Source: Streptomyces lydicus
GTDB lineage: Bacteria > Actinomycetota > Actinomycetes > Streptomycetales > Streptomycetaceae
Direction of reading: 5' to 3'
Assembly: GCF_004125265.1 (NCBI RefSeq)
Contig: NZ_RDTE01000003.1
Location: forward strand, 8,060,001-8,124,000
Length of the DNA stretch: 64,000 bases
The position numbers and the translations under genes are program-made. Of the stretch, positions 41,923 through 50,621 are shown piece after piece (position 1 is the stretch's first letter; the number at the start of each line of letters is the position of its first letter). A model generated the notes under the pieces. That model had not been told where the DNA came from and did no database searches. It worked only from the letters and a program-made list of their open reading frames with translations.

Positions 41923-42776
41923 CCCAGGCGCTTTCCTGCTTCCTTGAGCTTCTGCTCCAGATCCACCGTGTCGGAAGCGGGCGGCGCCTGGACCCTGACC
42001 GGCTTGTTGACGTCGAAGAACCGTATGGTCATGTCCAGCGGGCCCTGGGCCGCCTGCGCACGCTCACGGAACTTCACGGTGCGGTCGCCCGGGCCGACCC
42101 ACATGTCGAGCGTCAGCTTGCTCACCCCGAGCTGCCGATACTGCTCGATCACCTTCTTGCGGCGCTCGGCACCCAGCGCGGTCTTGATGCCCGGCTTGTT
42201 CAGCAGCTCCGCCACCTCGACCACACCGGCGTAGTGCGACGTCCGCACCCCGTCGACGATCTCCTCGCCGACCTTCTTGACGTCGTCGGACTGGGGGAGC
42301 AGGGAAGCCTGCGCCGCCGGGTCCTGGTCCGCCTGCTGCTCCATCCCCCCGAGGGCGCTCGCCCCCTTGTTCTTCATGGCGAACTTGATCCAGTGCTTGC
42401 CGTCCAACGCGGTCGTCGCCTTCCCGGCCCCGCCGAGATACACCGCGTCCCCGACGAGCCGCATCGAGAACTCGCCCTCCTCCTTGCCCCCGGAAGCCTT
42501 CATGCGCATGTCGATGGCGCGCGGGCGCATACTGAACGACACCTTGCCGTCGATCGTCCCCTGCCCCGGCACCCTGCCGGAGAGCCGGTACGAGACGGAG
42601 TTGAGCCTGGCGCCCTTGTCGACGGCCTTCTGTACCGCGGCGACCGGAGCGGCGTTGATGCTCCCCGAGGCGGCCGGGCGGTCGCCCGATGCCGTGCAGG
42701 CCGCCGTGCTGCACAGCACGGCTCCGGTGAGTACCGCCCCCGCGAGCCGGGAAGAGGTACGGAAGAAATGAGTCAT
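41919..42776 (-). CDS. LppX/LprG-like lipoprotein
   Basis: A 285-residue exported lipoprotein. The signal peptide carries a lipobox (LCSTAAC, Cys about 27). The mature domain resembles the LolA/LppX fold: SYRLSGRVPGQGTIDGKVSF, then long amphipathic strands and GEEIVDGVRTSHYAGVVEV, the pattern of actinobacterial lipid-carrier lipoproteins such as LprG. It may transport lipids between membrane and envelope. ATG at 42776 chosen for GGGGGGG upstream. Convergent overlap (4 bp) with the SCO6745-family gene means shared 3' ends. Confidence 0.85.
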   Translation of the reverse strand: MTHFFRTSSRLAGAVLTGAVLCSTAACTASGDRPAASGSINAAPVAAVQKAVDKGARLNSVSYRLSGRVPGQGTIDGKVSFSMRPRAIDMRMKASGGKEEGEFSMRLVGDAVYLGGAGKATTALDGKHWIKFAMKNKGASALGGMEQQADQDPAAQASLLPQSDDVKKVGEEIVDGVRTSHYAGVVEVAELLNKPGIKTALGAERRKKVIEQYRQLGVSKLTLDMWVGPGDRTVKFRERAQAAQGPLDMTIRFFDVNKPVRVQAPPASDTVDLEQKLKEAGKRLG

Positions 42777-43013
42777 GGCCCCCCCATGAGCACATGGAAC
42801 TATGAAAATGTCATTGATCATGACAATAGCTCATGGCACCGACAATCCACGTCGAGTAGGTACGCAAGCGTGTGACCAGGGAATATGACATCCCGACCAG
42901 ATCGCGGGCGATCGCCGCCCGGGTGCCGGGGTGATTGTCATCTGGTGGTTCGATGAGTGCTTTGGAGTGCTTTGCCGGGCCGGGTCGGGACACCTCTGGC
43001 CAAGAGCCGTTGA

Positions 43014-43874
43014 ATGGGTATGGATCCTAGAGAGCTGTGGGACCGCAACGCCGTGCTGGCAGAAGCGTTTTGTCTGGGCGATGAGCGGGTGCGCGAGGCA
43101 CAGGCCCGACTTGACGAGGCGCAGGCGGACCGGTCACGGGTTTTGGCGGCATTTGCGGTAACGGTGGGCAGCACCGGTGCGGTGGCCGGTCTGTTCGGTT
43201 TGAACGAGCGGGAAGTACGGATCGCCCGGCGCACGGTGGGCAAGGACGACGCCCGTGCGGTCGCCGAGGAGCTGCTGGCCGCCGCCACTCCCGCCGCGCC
43301 ACTGCGGGAGCCGGAGGAGGTCCCGCCGGCGCCCGATCCCGCCGCCGAATACTCCCACCAGAACCCGATTGCCGGAACGCGTCCCACCGGCCTGCCCCGC
43401 GAAGGGGCCGGAGGCCCGGGGGCAGCGGAACAGACCTGGTCCCCGGCGATGGACGCGGTCCTGATCGGCAGTTGGCAGACCGGGGTGGATTTGCGGGAAC
43501 TCGCCGCCGAATTCGGGCTCGATCTCACCCGCCTGGTCACTCGCGCCCAACAACTCTCCGCCCAGGGGCGGTTCTACCCCGGCCCCGTAGAGAGCCATGC
43601 GGGACGCCACCGGCGCGGCACCGGCGAGGTGCACGAGTCCGAATACACCATCCCCGCACAGCAGACGAACTCCTGGAACGCCACGCACTCGGGGCACCAG
43701 ATGGCGTCCGCCTGGCACACCGGCGCCATGCCGCCCGCGGAGTCCGTACCGGACATGGCGGCCCTGGCCTCGGAATGGGACAACGCTCTCGCCCCGTGGG
43801 GGCCCCTCGCGCCCTCCCACGAGGATGCCGCGCCGGCCCATCAGCCCTGGGCCCAATACCATCTCAGTTCCTGA
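43014..43874 (+). CDS. Hypothetical protein with HTH-like segments
   Basis: A 286-residue protein. The N-terminal half has a coiled helix (REAQARLDEAQADRSRVLAA) and a segment reading VAGLFGLNEREVRIARRTVG, like a recognition helix. A Pro-rich linker follows. The middle contains WQTGVDLRELAAEFGLDLTR, again HTH-like. The C-terminal 100 residues are disordered. I do not recognise a family. Two ATGs (43014, 43020) are possible and no RBS is convincing. A DNA-binding role is inference. Confidence 0.7.
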   Translation: MGMDPRELWDRNAVLAEAFCLGDERVREAQARLDEAQADRSRVLAAFAVTVGSTGAVAGLFGLNEREVRIARRTVGKDDARAVAEELLAAATPAAPLREPEEVPPAPDPAAEYSHQNPIAGTRPTGLPREGAGGPGAAEQTWSPAMDAVLIGSWQTGVDLRELAAEFGLDLTRLVTRAQQLSAQGRFYPGPVESHAGRHRRGTGEVHESEYTIPAQQTNSWNATHSGHQMASAWHTGAMPPAESVPDMAALASEWDNALAPWGPLAPSHEDAAPAHQPWAQYHLSS

Positions 43875-43996
43875 GCCCACACGATGCACGTGCGATCCGT
43901 ACCCCACCCTGCCTCGCAGGCCGGCACCGGCCCGGCCGAGGGCGACGCGTCCCCACCGGGATTCCTGAGCGGGGACGCAGAGAGCCCAAGAGACTG

Positions 43997-44020
43997 CTTG
44001 CTCCTTGCTCCTTGCTCCTT
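43997..44020. repeat. TTGCTCC heptamer tandem repeat
   Basis: Three perfect TTGCTCC units plus a partial fourth, between the two genes at 43014 and 44101. Confidence 0.85.
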
Positions 44021-44100
44021 GTCGAATCCGGGAGCGCCCGCGACAGTGTGGACAGTGGTGCGGTCAGCCGACTGCGAGCAGTAGACAAGGGGGTCTTGTG

Positions 44101-44493
44101 GTGCACACGCGACACGAGAGGGGCCGGCCGGTGACCATGGCACGGCGGCGCTCGGCGACGGTCGGGGCGGCGCTCGCCGCCGTTGGTGCGCTGGGGCTGG
44201 CGACCGCAGCACCGGCGAGCGCCGAGGTCAAGTCCACCTGCGGCACCTACATCTGCGTGGCCACGGCCTACCAGGGGCGCGACTACGTCCAGGACATCAC
44301 CGTCACGACGCGGGACGGACTGCCGGGGACTTTGCGCGCCTTCGTGGGCGATTACGGGAACCGCAAGGCCAACGTGTCGCGGTGGCGGTTCGTCGTCAAC
44401 CGTGAGATCAGGGCGTATCCGCGATTGGCCGTCTGCGGAGGCCTGGATCGCAGTGGCAGGGTCATCGAGAACCACTGTGTGCTGATCCCCTGA
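44101..44493 (+). CDS. Small secreted Cys-containing protein
   Basis: A 130-residue exported protein. Signal peptide RRRSATVGAALAAVGALGLA with cleavage after ASA. The mature part of about 90 residues has four Cys (STCGTYICVAT, AVCGGLD, ENHCVLIP), likely two disulphides, and a TVTTRDGLPGTLRAFVGDYG strand block. No family recognised. The GTG at 44101 has AAGGGGG 7 nt upstream; an ATG at 44137 begins closer to the signal peptide and is an alternative. Confidence 0.72.
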   Translation: MHTRHERGRPVTMARRRSATVGAALAAVGALGLATAAPASAEVKSTCGTYICVATAYQGRDYVQDITVTTRDGLPGTLRAFVGDYGNRKANVSRWRFVVNREIRAYPRLAVCGGLDRSGRVIENHCVLIP

Positions 44494-44597
44494 CCCTCTG
44501 ACCCCTTGATCTCTCGCCCCCTGATTCCCAGGCCGTTGAGCGCCCGTCGGTGTCGGTCGCAGGCCCGCCCTTCCCGAGGGCCTGGCCACATGTCCTC

Positions 44598-45470
44598 TCA
44601 GCCTGCCGTCTCGCCCGCATGCGGCGTCAGGGTCCCCGCCGCGACCAGGGCGAACAGGGCTATGCCCAGGAGGATGCGGTAGACGACGAACGGCATGAAG
44701 GACCTGTGGGAGATGAACTTCATGAACCATGCGATCACGGCGTAGCCGACGACGAAGGCGATGAGCGTGGCGAAGAGGGTGGGGCCCCAGGAGACGTGGC
44801 CCTCGCCCGCGTCCTTGAGTTCGAAGACGCCGGAGGCCAATACCGCCGGGATGGCGAGCAGGAAGGAGTAGCGGGCCGCGGATTCTCGGGTGTAGCCCAT
44901 CAGGAGGCCGCCGCTGATCGTGGCGCCGGAGCGGGAGACGCCGGGGACGAGCGCCATGGCCTGGCAGATGCCGTACAGCAGACCGTCCTTGACGCTGAGA
45001 TCCGTGAGGGACTTGCGCTGCTTGGCGGCCCGGTGCCGACCGCCGGTCTCGTCGCGGGCGGCCAGGCGGTCGGCGATGCCGAGCACCACACCCATCACGA
45101 TGAGGGTGGTGGCGATCAGCCGCAGATCGCGGAACGGGCCCTCGATGGCGTCCTTGAGGGTGATGCCCAGGACACCGATCGGAATCGAGCCCACGATCAC
45201 CAGCCAGCCCATCTGGGCGTCGTGATCGTGCCGCAGCTCCCGGCGGAAGAGGGAGCGCGCCCAGGCCGAGACGATCCGCCCGATGTCCTTGCGGAAGTAG
45301 ATGATGACGGCCGCTTCGGTGCCGATCTGGGTGATGGCGGTGAACGCCGCACCGGGGTCCTGCCAGCCCGCGAACGCCGCCGTCAGACGGAGGTGCGCAC
45401 TGGAGGAGATCGGCAGGAACTCGGTCAGCCCTTGGACGAGTCCGAGGACGAATGATTCAAACCAAGACAT
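44598..45470 (-). CDS. uppP: Undecaprenyl-diphosphatase
   Basis: A 290-residue integral membrane enzyme of the BacA/UppP family. It has the signatures GLTEFLPISSSAHLRL near residue 15-30 and PGVSRSGATISGGLLMG near 165-182, which form the active site with Glu, Ser and Arg. It dephosphorylates undecaprenyl diphosphate to recycle the peptidoglycan lipid carrier; overproduction gives bacitracin resistance. The ATG at 45470 is chosen over an upstream TTG because TAGCGT sits 7 nt before it. About eight TM helices. Streptomyces commonly have more than one copy. Confidence 0.96.
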   Translation of the reverse strand: MSWFESFVLGLVQGLTEFLPISSSAHLRLTAAFAGWQDPGAAFTAITQIGTEAAVIIYFRKDIGRIVSAWARSLFRRELRHDHDAQMGWLVIVGSIPIGVLGITLKDAIEGPFRDLRLIATTLIVMGVVLGIADRLAARDETGGRHRAAKQRKSLTDLSVKDGLLYGICQAMALVPGVSRSGATISGGLLMGYTRESAARYSFLLAIPAVLASGVFELKDAGEGHVSWGPTLFATLIAFVVGYAVIAWFMKFISHRSFMPFVVYRILLGIALFALVAAGTLTPHAGETAG

Positions 45471-45477
45471 GGAAAAT

Positions 45478-45483
45478 ACGCTA
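45478..45483 (-). promoter_or_regulatory. -10 element (TAGCGT) for leaderless uppP
   Basis: Minus strand TAGCGT, seven bases (ATTTTCC), then the ATG at 45470. Decides the start of the gene. Confidence 0.6.
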
Positions 45484-45748
45484 TCCAAGGGTGGTCAGGC
45501 GCTGACCTGCGCAAGAGGGGAGAAAGCGGACGGTGGCGGCGGATGTGGATCATCGCCGACAGGGGGCAGCGTAACGTCCGAAGATGTCCGGGCGGCCAAA
45601 GGGCCCTGGACGTACGGTGGCCGCCCGCCTTGCCGCACCTGCCCGCCCGGGGGCCGCGCGATCCGCGCCGGCCCGGCCGCGCTTGCCGGCTCCACAGTCG
45701 CCCGCCCCGTGGCCGTCGCCGGGAACGCCGTGCCCGCCCGAACCGCTG

Positions 45749-46450
45749 TCAGCCCTCGCGCAGCGCCTTGCGTTTGCACCACGCCACCACCAGCGTGCCC
45801 AGAGCGCTGATCGCGATGAAGCCCATGGCTGCGAGGAACACCGGTGAGGTGGGCGTCGAGGCCCGCGCGCCGGCCACGGCGTAGGCCGCGGTGTTCGGGA
45901 TGCTGCCGAGTGCCGTGGCGGCCAGATAGGAGCCCCAGCCCATACGGGAGATGGCGGCGCAGTAGTTCATGGCGCAGAACGGCAGACCGGGGAGGATCCG
46001 GACCACCAGCATCGAGCGGAAGCCGTGCTCGCTCAACTGCCGGTCGACGGCCGTCAGCCAGCGGGCGCGGAGCAACGGGCGCAGGGCGTCCTGTCCGAGC
46101 AGCCGGCCGAGCCCGAACGTCAGCGCGGCACTCAGCACCGTACCGGCGAGCGCGGTGGCCAGCCCGGCCTGGCTGCCGAAGAGGGCCCCCGCCGCGAGAT
46201 TGAGGACCGGGCGCGGGACGAAGGCGCTGGTGCACGCGCCGTATGCCAGGGCGAAGAGCACCAGAGCGGCAGGGCCGGACGACCGGGCGGGCCGGGCGCC
46301 GGTCAGCAGATGCTGCGGCTGCCACCAGAGCGTCACGGCCGCGCCGCAGGCCAGCAGGGTGACCAGCAGGCACAGCCGGGCCCGGGGAGACAGCAGTACG
46401 CGCGCGCAGCGCGCGGCGAGGCCGGCGGGCGCTGCGGCGGGTGGGAACAC
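45749..46450 (-). CDS. VTT/TVP38-type membrane protein
   Basis: A 233-residue protein with five or six TM helices and the VTT (formerly SNARE-associated/DedA-like) core: FVPRPVLNLAAGALFGSQAG, then RLLGQDALRPLL and VVRILPGLPFCAMNYCAAIS with the conserved Arg. VTT proteins are thought to be lipid scramblases or flippases; UptA/PopT-type members recycle undecaprenyl phosphate. The GTG at 46450 has TACGCT 6 nt upstream and no RBS. It lies upstream of uppP on the same strand, 279 bp away; both could concern carrier-lipid recycling, which is inference. Confidence 0.87.
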   Translation of the reverse strand: MFPPAAAPAGLAARCARVLLSPRARLCLLVTLLACGAAVTLWWQPQHLLTGARPARSSGPAALVLFALAYGACTSAFVPRPVLNLAAGALFGSQAGLATALAGTVLSAALTFGLGRLLGQDALRPLLRARWLTAVDRQLSEHGFRSMLVVRILPGLPFCAMNYCAAISRMGWGSYLAATALGSIPNTAAYAVAGARASTPTSPVFLAAMGFIAISALGTLVVAWCKRKALREG

Positions 46451-46456
46451 TCCGGG

Positions 46457-46462
46457 AGCGTA
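46457..46462 (-). promoter_or_regulatory. -10 element (TACGCT) for leaderless VTT gene
   Basis: Minus strand TACGCT, six bases (CCCGGA), then GTG at 46450. Confidence 0.55.
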
Positions 46463-46499
46463 TCCGACGGGGCTGCCGGGGAGCCGTAATGGCAGCGAC

Positions 46500-46551
46500 G
46501 GTGCGTGAGCCGCCGGGCGTCGGTGCGTGAGCCGCCGGGCATCGGTGCGTC
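46500..46551. repeat. 22-bp tandem repeat, 2.4 copies
   Basis: Units GGTGCGTGAGCC + GCCGGGC(G/A)TC repeat twice with one mismatch and then partially. Confidence 0.85.
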
Positions 46552-46672
46552 CTGACGCCGCGCCGGATACGCCGCCGGGCCGGTCGGCGGCCGGCGACCC
46601 GTCCGGGCGCACCGGGACGGCCGCCGGATAAATCGTTCGACGCGGCAGCGGGCACCCGGCACCATAGGGCGC

Positions 46673-46834
46673 ATGTTCCGGTACGCCTTCCTCCCGCTCC
46701 CGTCCGCAGTCGCGGACGAGCTGAAGGCTGCCGTCGATTTCCTCGCGGCCCTCGCCGCCTGCGTCTCCGCAGTCACTGCCGCCGCAGCGGTCGCCGTCCC
46801 GGCCGCCGCGGCGGCCGACGGCGCACGAAGCTGA
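46673..46834 (+). CDS. Possible 53-residue Ala-rich protein
   Basis: An ORF starting MFRYAFLPLPSAVADELKAA and continuing with a very Ala/Val-rich hydrophobic stretch, ending DGARS. CACCAT lies 7 nt before the ATG, again without RBS. The hydrophobic middle could be one TM helix. Length and composition mean it could also be chance in GC-rich DNA. Confidence 0.3.
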   Translation: MFRYAFLPLPSAVADELKAAVDFLAALAACVSAVTAAAAVAVPAAAAADGARS

Positions 46835-46943
46835 CCCTCTCCGGATCGTCCGGCGGACCCCGCAGGGGGAGGGTCGGCCGGGTTCAGGGGTCCCCACGGC
46901 GCCAAGTCGCCGTCCTCACCGCATTGTTGCGAGGAAGAACACC

Positions 46944-48116
46944 ATGCCCAAGACGGCATATGTGCGCACCAAGCCGCACGTGAACATCGGCACCATGGGC
47001 CACGTCGACCACGGCAAGACGACGCTGACCGCGGCCATCACCAAGGTCCTCAGCGCGCGCGGCAGTGGCACGTTCGTGCCCTTCGACCGGATCGACCGGG
47101 CCCCGGAGGAGGCCGCCCGCGGCATCACCATCAACATCGCGCATGTCGAGTACGAGACCGGCACCCGGCACTACGCCCATGTCGACATGCCCGGCCATGC
47201 CGACTTCATCAAGAACATGGTGACCGGCGCGGCGCAGCTCGACGGCGCGATCCTCGTCGTCTCGGCACTCGACGGGATCATGCCGCAGACCGCCGAGCAT
47301 GTGCTGCTCGCCAAGCAGGTGGGCGTCCGGCACATCGTCGTCGCCCTCAACAAGGCCGACGCCGGCGACCCGGAGCTCACCGACCTGGTGGAGCTGGAGG
47401 TGCGCGAACTGCTGAGCGCGCACGGCTACGACGGGGAGCATGTACCCGTCGTACGGGTCTCGGGGCTGCGTGCCCTGGAGGGCGACCCACGCTGGACGGC
47501 GGCGATCGAGGCGCTGCTGGACGCCGTCGACACCTATGTCCCGATGCCCGAGCGATATGTCGACGCGCCGTTTCTGCTGCCGGTGGAGAACGTGCTGACC
47601 ATCACCGGCCGCGGCACGGTCGTCACCGGAGCCGTCGAGCGCGGCACGGTGCGGGTCGGCGACCGGGTCGCGGTGCTCGGCGCGGAGACCGAGACGACGG
47701 TCACCGGGCTGGAGACGTTCGGCAAGCCCATGGAGTCCGCCGAGGCCGGGGACAACGTCGCGCTGTTGCTGCGCGGTCTGCACCGTGACCAGGTGCGCCG
47801 CGGGCACGTGGTCGCCGCACCGGGCAGCGTCACCCCCCGGCGCCGCTTCACCGCCGAGGTGTATGTGCTCTCCACCGAGGAGGGCGGCCGCCGTACGCCG
47901 CTGTCCACCGGCTATCGGCCGCAGTTCTACATCCGTACCGCGGACGTGGTCGGCGACCTCGATCTCGGCGAGCGGGGCGTCGCCCGGCCCGGCGAGACGG
48001 TGACGGTATCGGTCGAACTGGGCCGGGACGTGCCGCTGGAGCGGGGCCTGGGCTTCGCGATCCGCGAGGGCGGACGCACGGTCGGCGCGGGCACGGTGCG
48101 CACCGTCGAGGAGTAG
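46944..48116 (+). CDS. tuf3: Divergent elongation factor Tu (tuf3 type)
   Basis: A 390-residue three-domain GTPase. G1 GHVDHGKTT (19-27), switch I RGITIN, G3 DMPGHADF (usually DCPGHADY), G4 NKAD (usually NKCD), G5 SGL. Overall it departs strongly from housekeeping EF-Tu1, for example ILVVSALDGIMPQT and a shorter linker, as in S. coelicolor tuf3, whose product is induced on stringent response and is resistant to some elfamycins. It delivers aminoacyl-tRNA to ribosomes. GAGGAAG is upstream. No rpsL/fusA genes are adjacent, confirming a stand-alone copy. Confidence 0.92.
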   Translation: MPKTAYVRTKPHVNIGTMGHVDHGKTTLTAAITKVLSARGSGTFVPFDRIDRAPEEAARGITINIAHVEYETGTRHYAHVDMPGHADFIKNMVTGAAQLDGAILVVSALDGIMPQTAEHVLLAKQVGVRHIVVALNKADAGDPELTDLVELEVRELLSAHGYDGEHVPVVRVSGLRALEGDPRWTAAIEALLDAVDTYVPMPERYVDAPFLLPVENVLTITGRGTVVTGAVERGTVRVGDRVAVLGAETETTVTGLETFGKPMESAEAGDNVALLLRGLHRDQVRRGHVVAAPGSVTPRRRFTAEVYVLSTEEGGRRTPLSTGYRPQFYIRTADVVGDLDLGERGVARPGETVTVSVELGRDVPLERGLGFAIREGGRTVGAGTVRTVEE

Positions 48117-48148
48117 AACACCGCAGGTCAGAAGGCTGCGCCTGGCAC

Positions 48149-48322
48149 TTCTCCGGGTGCCGGGCGCAGCCGCCTCCCGGTATCCATCCGCCGGTCACCA
48201 TGGACGGCACCCGGTGGATCGACGGCGGGGTGCACTGCAGTGCCAACGCCGATCTGGCCACCGGATACGAACGGGTGGTGGTCGTCGCGCCGATGGCTGC
48301 CGGTGGCGGGCCGATCGCCTGA
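48149..48322 (+). pseudogene. Remnant of a patatin-like phospholipase
   Basis: A frame from about 48182 reads IHPPVTMDGTRWIDGGV then SANADLATGYERVVVVAP and stops at TGA 48322. This is the second half of the patatin active site: the DGG block carries the catalytic Asp, followed by the A-N-A-D-L helix. The Ser nucleophile half (GxSxG) is missing. Upstream the similarity continues weakly in another frame (VPGAAAS), so both deletion and frameshift have occurred. It lies directly after tuf3. Confidence 0.6.
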
Positions 48323-48389
48323 CCGCCGGCGCAGGGCGTGCAACCGGCCCGCCGGGGCGGCCGGGGCCGGGACACCGTGGCCGCACCGG

Positions 48390-48395
48390 CACAAT
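48390..48395 (+). promoter_or_regulatory. -10 element (CACAAT) for leaderless spermidine-synthase-like gene
   Basis: CACAAT, six bases (GGGACG), then the GTG at 48402, within the decamer CCGGCACAAT also seen at 4935-4944. Confidence 0.65.
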
Positions 48396-48401
48396 GGGAC
48401 G

Positions 48402-49256
48402 GTGGACGAAGCACCCGAGCCGATACCCGTCACCCGGACCGTGGACTGCGGCACGGCCAAGCTGTTGCCGGACGTCGACCGCCCGCGCGCCTGGCTGCTC
48501 ACGGTGGACGGCGCACCCCAGTCGTATGTGGACCTCGACGCGCCGACCCATCTGGAATTCGAGTACGTCCGCCGGCTGGCATACGCCCTGGACGAGGTGG
48601 CCGCCCCGGGCCGGGCGCTCGATGTGCTGCACCTGGGCGGCGGGGCGCTGACCCTGCCGCGCTATCTCGCCGCCGTCCGCCCGCACTCACGGCAGGACGT
48701 CGTCGAGGCCGACCGTGGGCTGCTCGCCCTGGTGACGGAACACCTGCCGCTGCCCGGCGACAGCGGGATCACGGTGCACGCCGAGGACGCCCGGACGGCC
48801 CTGGTGGCGGCGCCGGAGGGCAGCGCCGATGTGATCGTGGCGGATGTCTTCGGCGGCTCGCGGGTGCCGGCGCATCTGACCTCGATCGAGTACGCGCGGG
48901 CCGCGGCCCGGGTGCTGCGGCCGGACGGCTGCTACGCCGCGAACCTCGCGGACGGTGCCCCGTTCGGCTTCCTGCGCGGCCAACTCGCCAACTTCGCCGC
49001 GGTCTTCGAGCATCTCGCACTGATCGCCGAGCCCTCGGTGCTGCGCGGCCGCCGGTTCGGCAATGCCGTGCTGCTCGCCTCGCCGGCACCGCTCCCCGTC
49101 GCCGCACTGGCCCGGCGGACGGCCGGTGACGCGTTCCCGGCCCGCGTCGAGCACGGTGCGGCGCTGCGGCGGCTGATCGCGGACGCGGTCCCCGTACGCG
49201 ACGCCGAGGCGGTGGCGTCCCCGCTGCCGCCGGACGGTGCGTTCAGCGTCGGCTGA
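48402..49256 (+). CDS. Spermidine-synthase-like methyltransferase-fold protein
   Basis: A 284-residue Rossmann-fold protein. LDVLHLGGGALTLPRYLAA is the glycine-rich nucleotide motif and DVIVADVFGGSRVPAHLTS the catalytic-site Asp region of the spermidine synthase (SpeE) superfamily. The N-terminal beta-domain of true SpeE is shortened, and in Streptomyces such proteins usually have no polyamine role assigned. No speD nearby. GTG at 48402 supported by the CACAAT box. Convergent with the MFS gene, 42 bp apart. Confidence 0.87.
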   Translation: MDEAPEPIPVTRTVDCGTAKLLPDVDRPRAWLLTVDGAPQSYVDLDAPTHLEFEYVRRLAYALDEVAAPGRALDVLHLGGGALTLPRYLAAVRPHSRQDVVEADRGLLALVTEHLPLPGDSGITVHAEDARTALVAAPEGSADVIVADVFGGSRVPAHLTSIEYARAAARVLRPDGCYAANLADGAPFGFLRGQLANFAAVFEHLALIAEPSVLRGRRFGNAVLLASPAPLPVAALARRTAGDAFPARVEHGAALRRLIADAVPVRDAEAVASPLPPDGAFSVG

Positions 49257-49298
49257 GCATGGACCGCCGCGCCCCCGCACCAGGGCCGCGAAGGCCGG

Positions 49299-50621
49299 TC
49301 ACTCCGCCTCCGCGGTGTGCGGTTCTCCCGCCCAGGCCGCGCGGGAGACCGCCCCTTCGGCGGCCGGTTCCGGGGTCGTACGCCGGGTCAGCCGCCGTAC
49401 GTCGGGCACGCACAGCACCGCCCCCGTGAGCAGCACGATCACGGCGGAGCAGCCCCACAGCGCGGCCTGCCGGCCGATGAGGTCCTGTACGGGGCCGGCC
49501 AGCGCGGTGGCGAGCGGGACCATGGCCAGGGACCCGAGCCAGTCGTAGGACGAGACCCGGGAGAACTTCTCCTCGGGGATCTCCTGGTGCAGCGCCATCA
49601 TCCACATCACCGCGAAGACCTCGACCGCGACCCCGGTGCCGAACATGATCATGCCGAGTCCGGTCGCGGGGAGGGGCACGGCGAGCGCGGCGGACGGGAG
49701 GGCCAGCGGGAAGACGCACAGCGAGCCGGTGAGCAGCAGACGGTGCGGTTTGACCCGGGTCATCATGAGGGCGCCGCCCACCGTGCCCGCACCGAAGGCG
49801 GCCAGTGCCAGTCCCCAGGGCCCGGGTCCGCCCAGATGCTGCTCGGCGACCAGCGGCCCGTAGACCGCCTCGGCGGCCGACACCATCGCGTTGACGAGGG
49901 AGAACTGCACCACCACCGTCCACAGCCACGGCCGGGAGACGACCTCGCGCCAGCCGTCCCGCAGATCGTGCAGCACACCGCCGCCAGGGGCGCGCGTGGC
50001 CACCTTCTCGACGTCGAGGAACGCGCGCAGCAGGCCCGCGACGGCGAAGGAGGCGGAATCGACGGCCAGCACCCAGCCGGGGCCGACCGCGGCGACCAGG
50101 GCGCCGCCGAGCGCGGTGCCGCCGATGTTCGCGCCGTTCATGCCCATACGGAACACGGCGAACGCACGCCCCGCCTGGTCGCCGGAGACGCTGGCGAGCA
50201 CCATGCCCTCGGCGGCCGGGGCGAAGAACGCCTGCCCCGTGCCGCCGAGGGCCGCCAGCACGGTCATCTGCCACAACCGCGGCTCACCGGTCAGGACGAG
50301 CAGCGCGAACAGGCCCTGGGATGCGCAGCTGAGGGCGTTCGCGGCGACCATCACACGGTGCCGGGGCAGCCGGTCGGCGACCGCGCCGCCGAGCAGCAGG
50401 AAGAGGACCAGCGCGACCGTCCGCGCGGCCGCCACCAGGCCGACGTCGGTGGCGGAGCCGCCGGAGGCGAGCACCGCGAAGGCGGTGGCGATCAGCGCGC
50501 CGGAGCTGCCGAGGTTCGCGATGACCGTGGCGCCGGTGAGCAGCAGGTAGTTGCGCCCCGCCCAGGCGGGACGGGCCCCTACCACGAGGGCACCGGCACG
50601 GAGGGCGCCGCGGGCAACCAC
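49299..50621 (-). CDS. MFS transporter (MFS_3/enterobactin-exporter-like)
   Basis: A 440-residue transporter with 12 TM helices, in the group of actinobacterial drug/siderophore exporters: FLLLGGAVADRLPRHRVMVA is the helix 2-3 motif A, and PAAEGMVLASVSGDQAGRAF and EIPEEKFSRVSSYDWLGSL are characteristic. Substrate unknown. The start is uncertain: the GTG at 50621 is in frame without a good RBS, and another GTG exists at 50585. Divergent from the thioesterase gene. Confidence 0.87.
   Translation of the reverse strand: MVARGALRAGALVVGARPAWAGRNYLLLTGATVIANLGSSGALIATAFAVLASGGSATDVGLVAAARTVALVLFLLLGGAVADRLPRHRVMVAANALSCASQGLFALLVLTGEPRLWQMTVLAALGGTGQAFFAPAAEGMVLASVSGDQAGRAFAVFRMGMNGANIGGTALGGALVAAVGPGWVLAVDSASFAVAGLLRAFLDVEKVATRAPGGGVLHDLRDGWREVVSRPWLWTVVVQFSLVNAMVSAAEAVYGPLVAEQHLGGPGPWGLALAAFGAGTVGGALMMTRVKPHRLLLTGSLCVFPLALPSAALAVPLPATGLGMIMFGTGVAVEVFAVMWMMALHQEIPEEKFSRVSSYDWLGSLAMVPLATALAGPVQDLIGRQAALWGCSAVIVLLTGAVLCVPDVRRLTRRTTPEPAAEGAVSRAAWAGEPHTAEAE

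Larger units (their letters stand above)
46451..46943. other. Intergenic region upstream of tuf3
   Basis: Contains the 22-bp repeat and a possible 53-codon ORF. The promoter of the EF-Tu gene should lie between 46834 and 46930, but no clear -35/-10 pair is seen. Confidence 0.4.

Noticed and set aside
46333..46959. 208-codon minus-strand ORF upstream of tuf3
   Set aside because: It crosses the tuf3 start and the VTT gene, is low-complexity and has no RBS.
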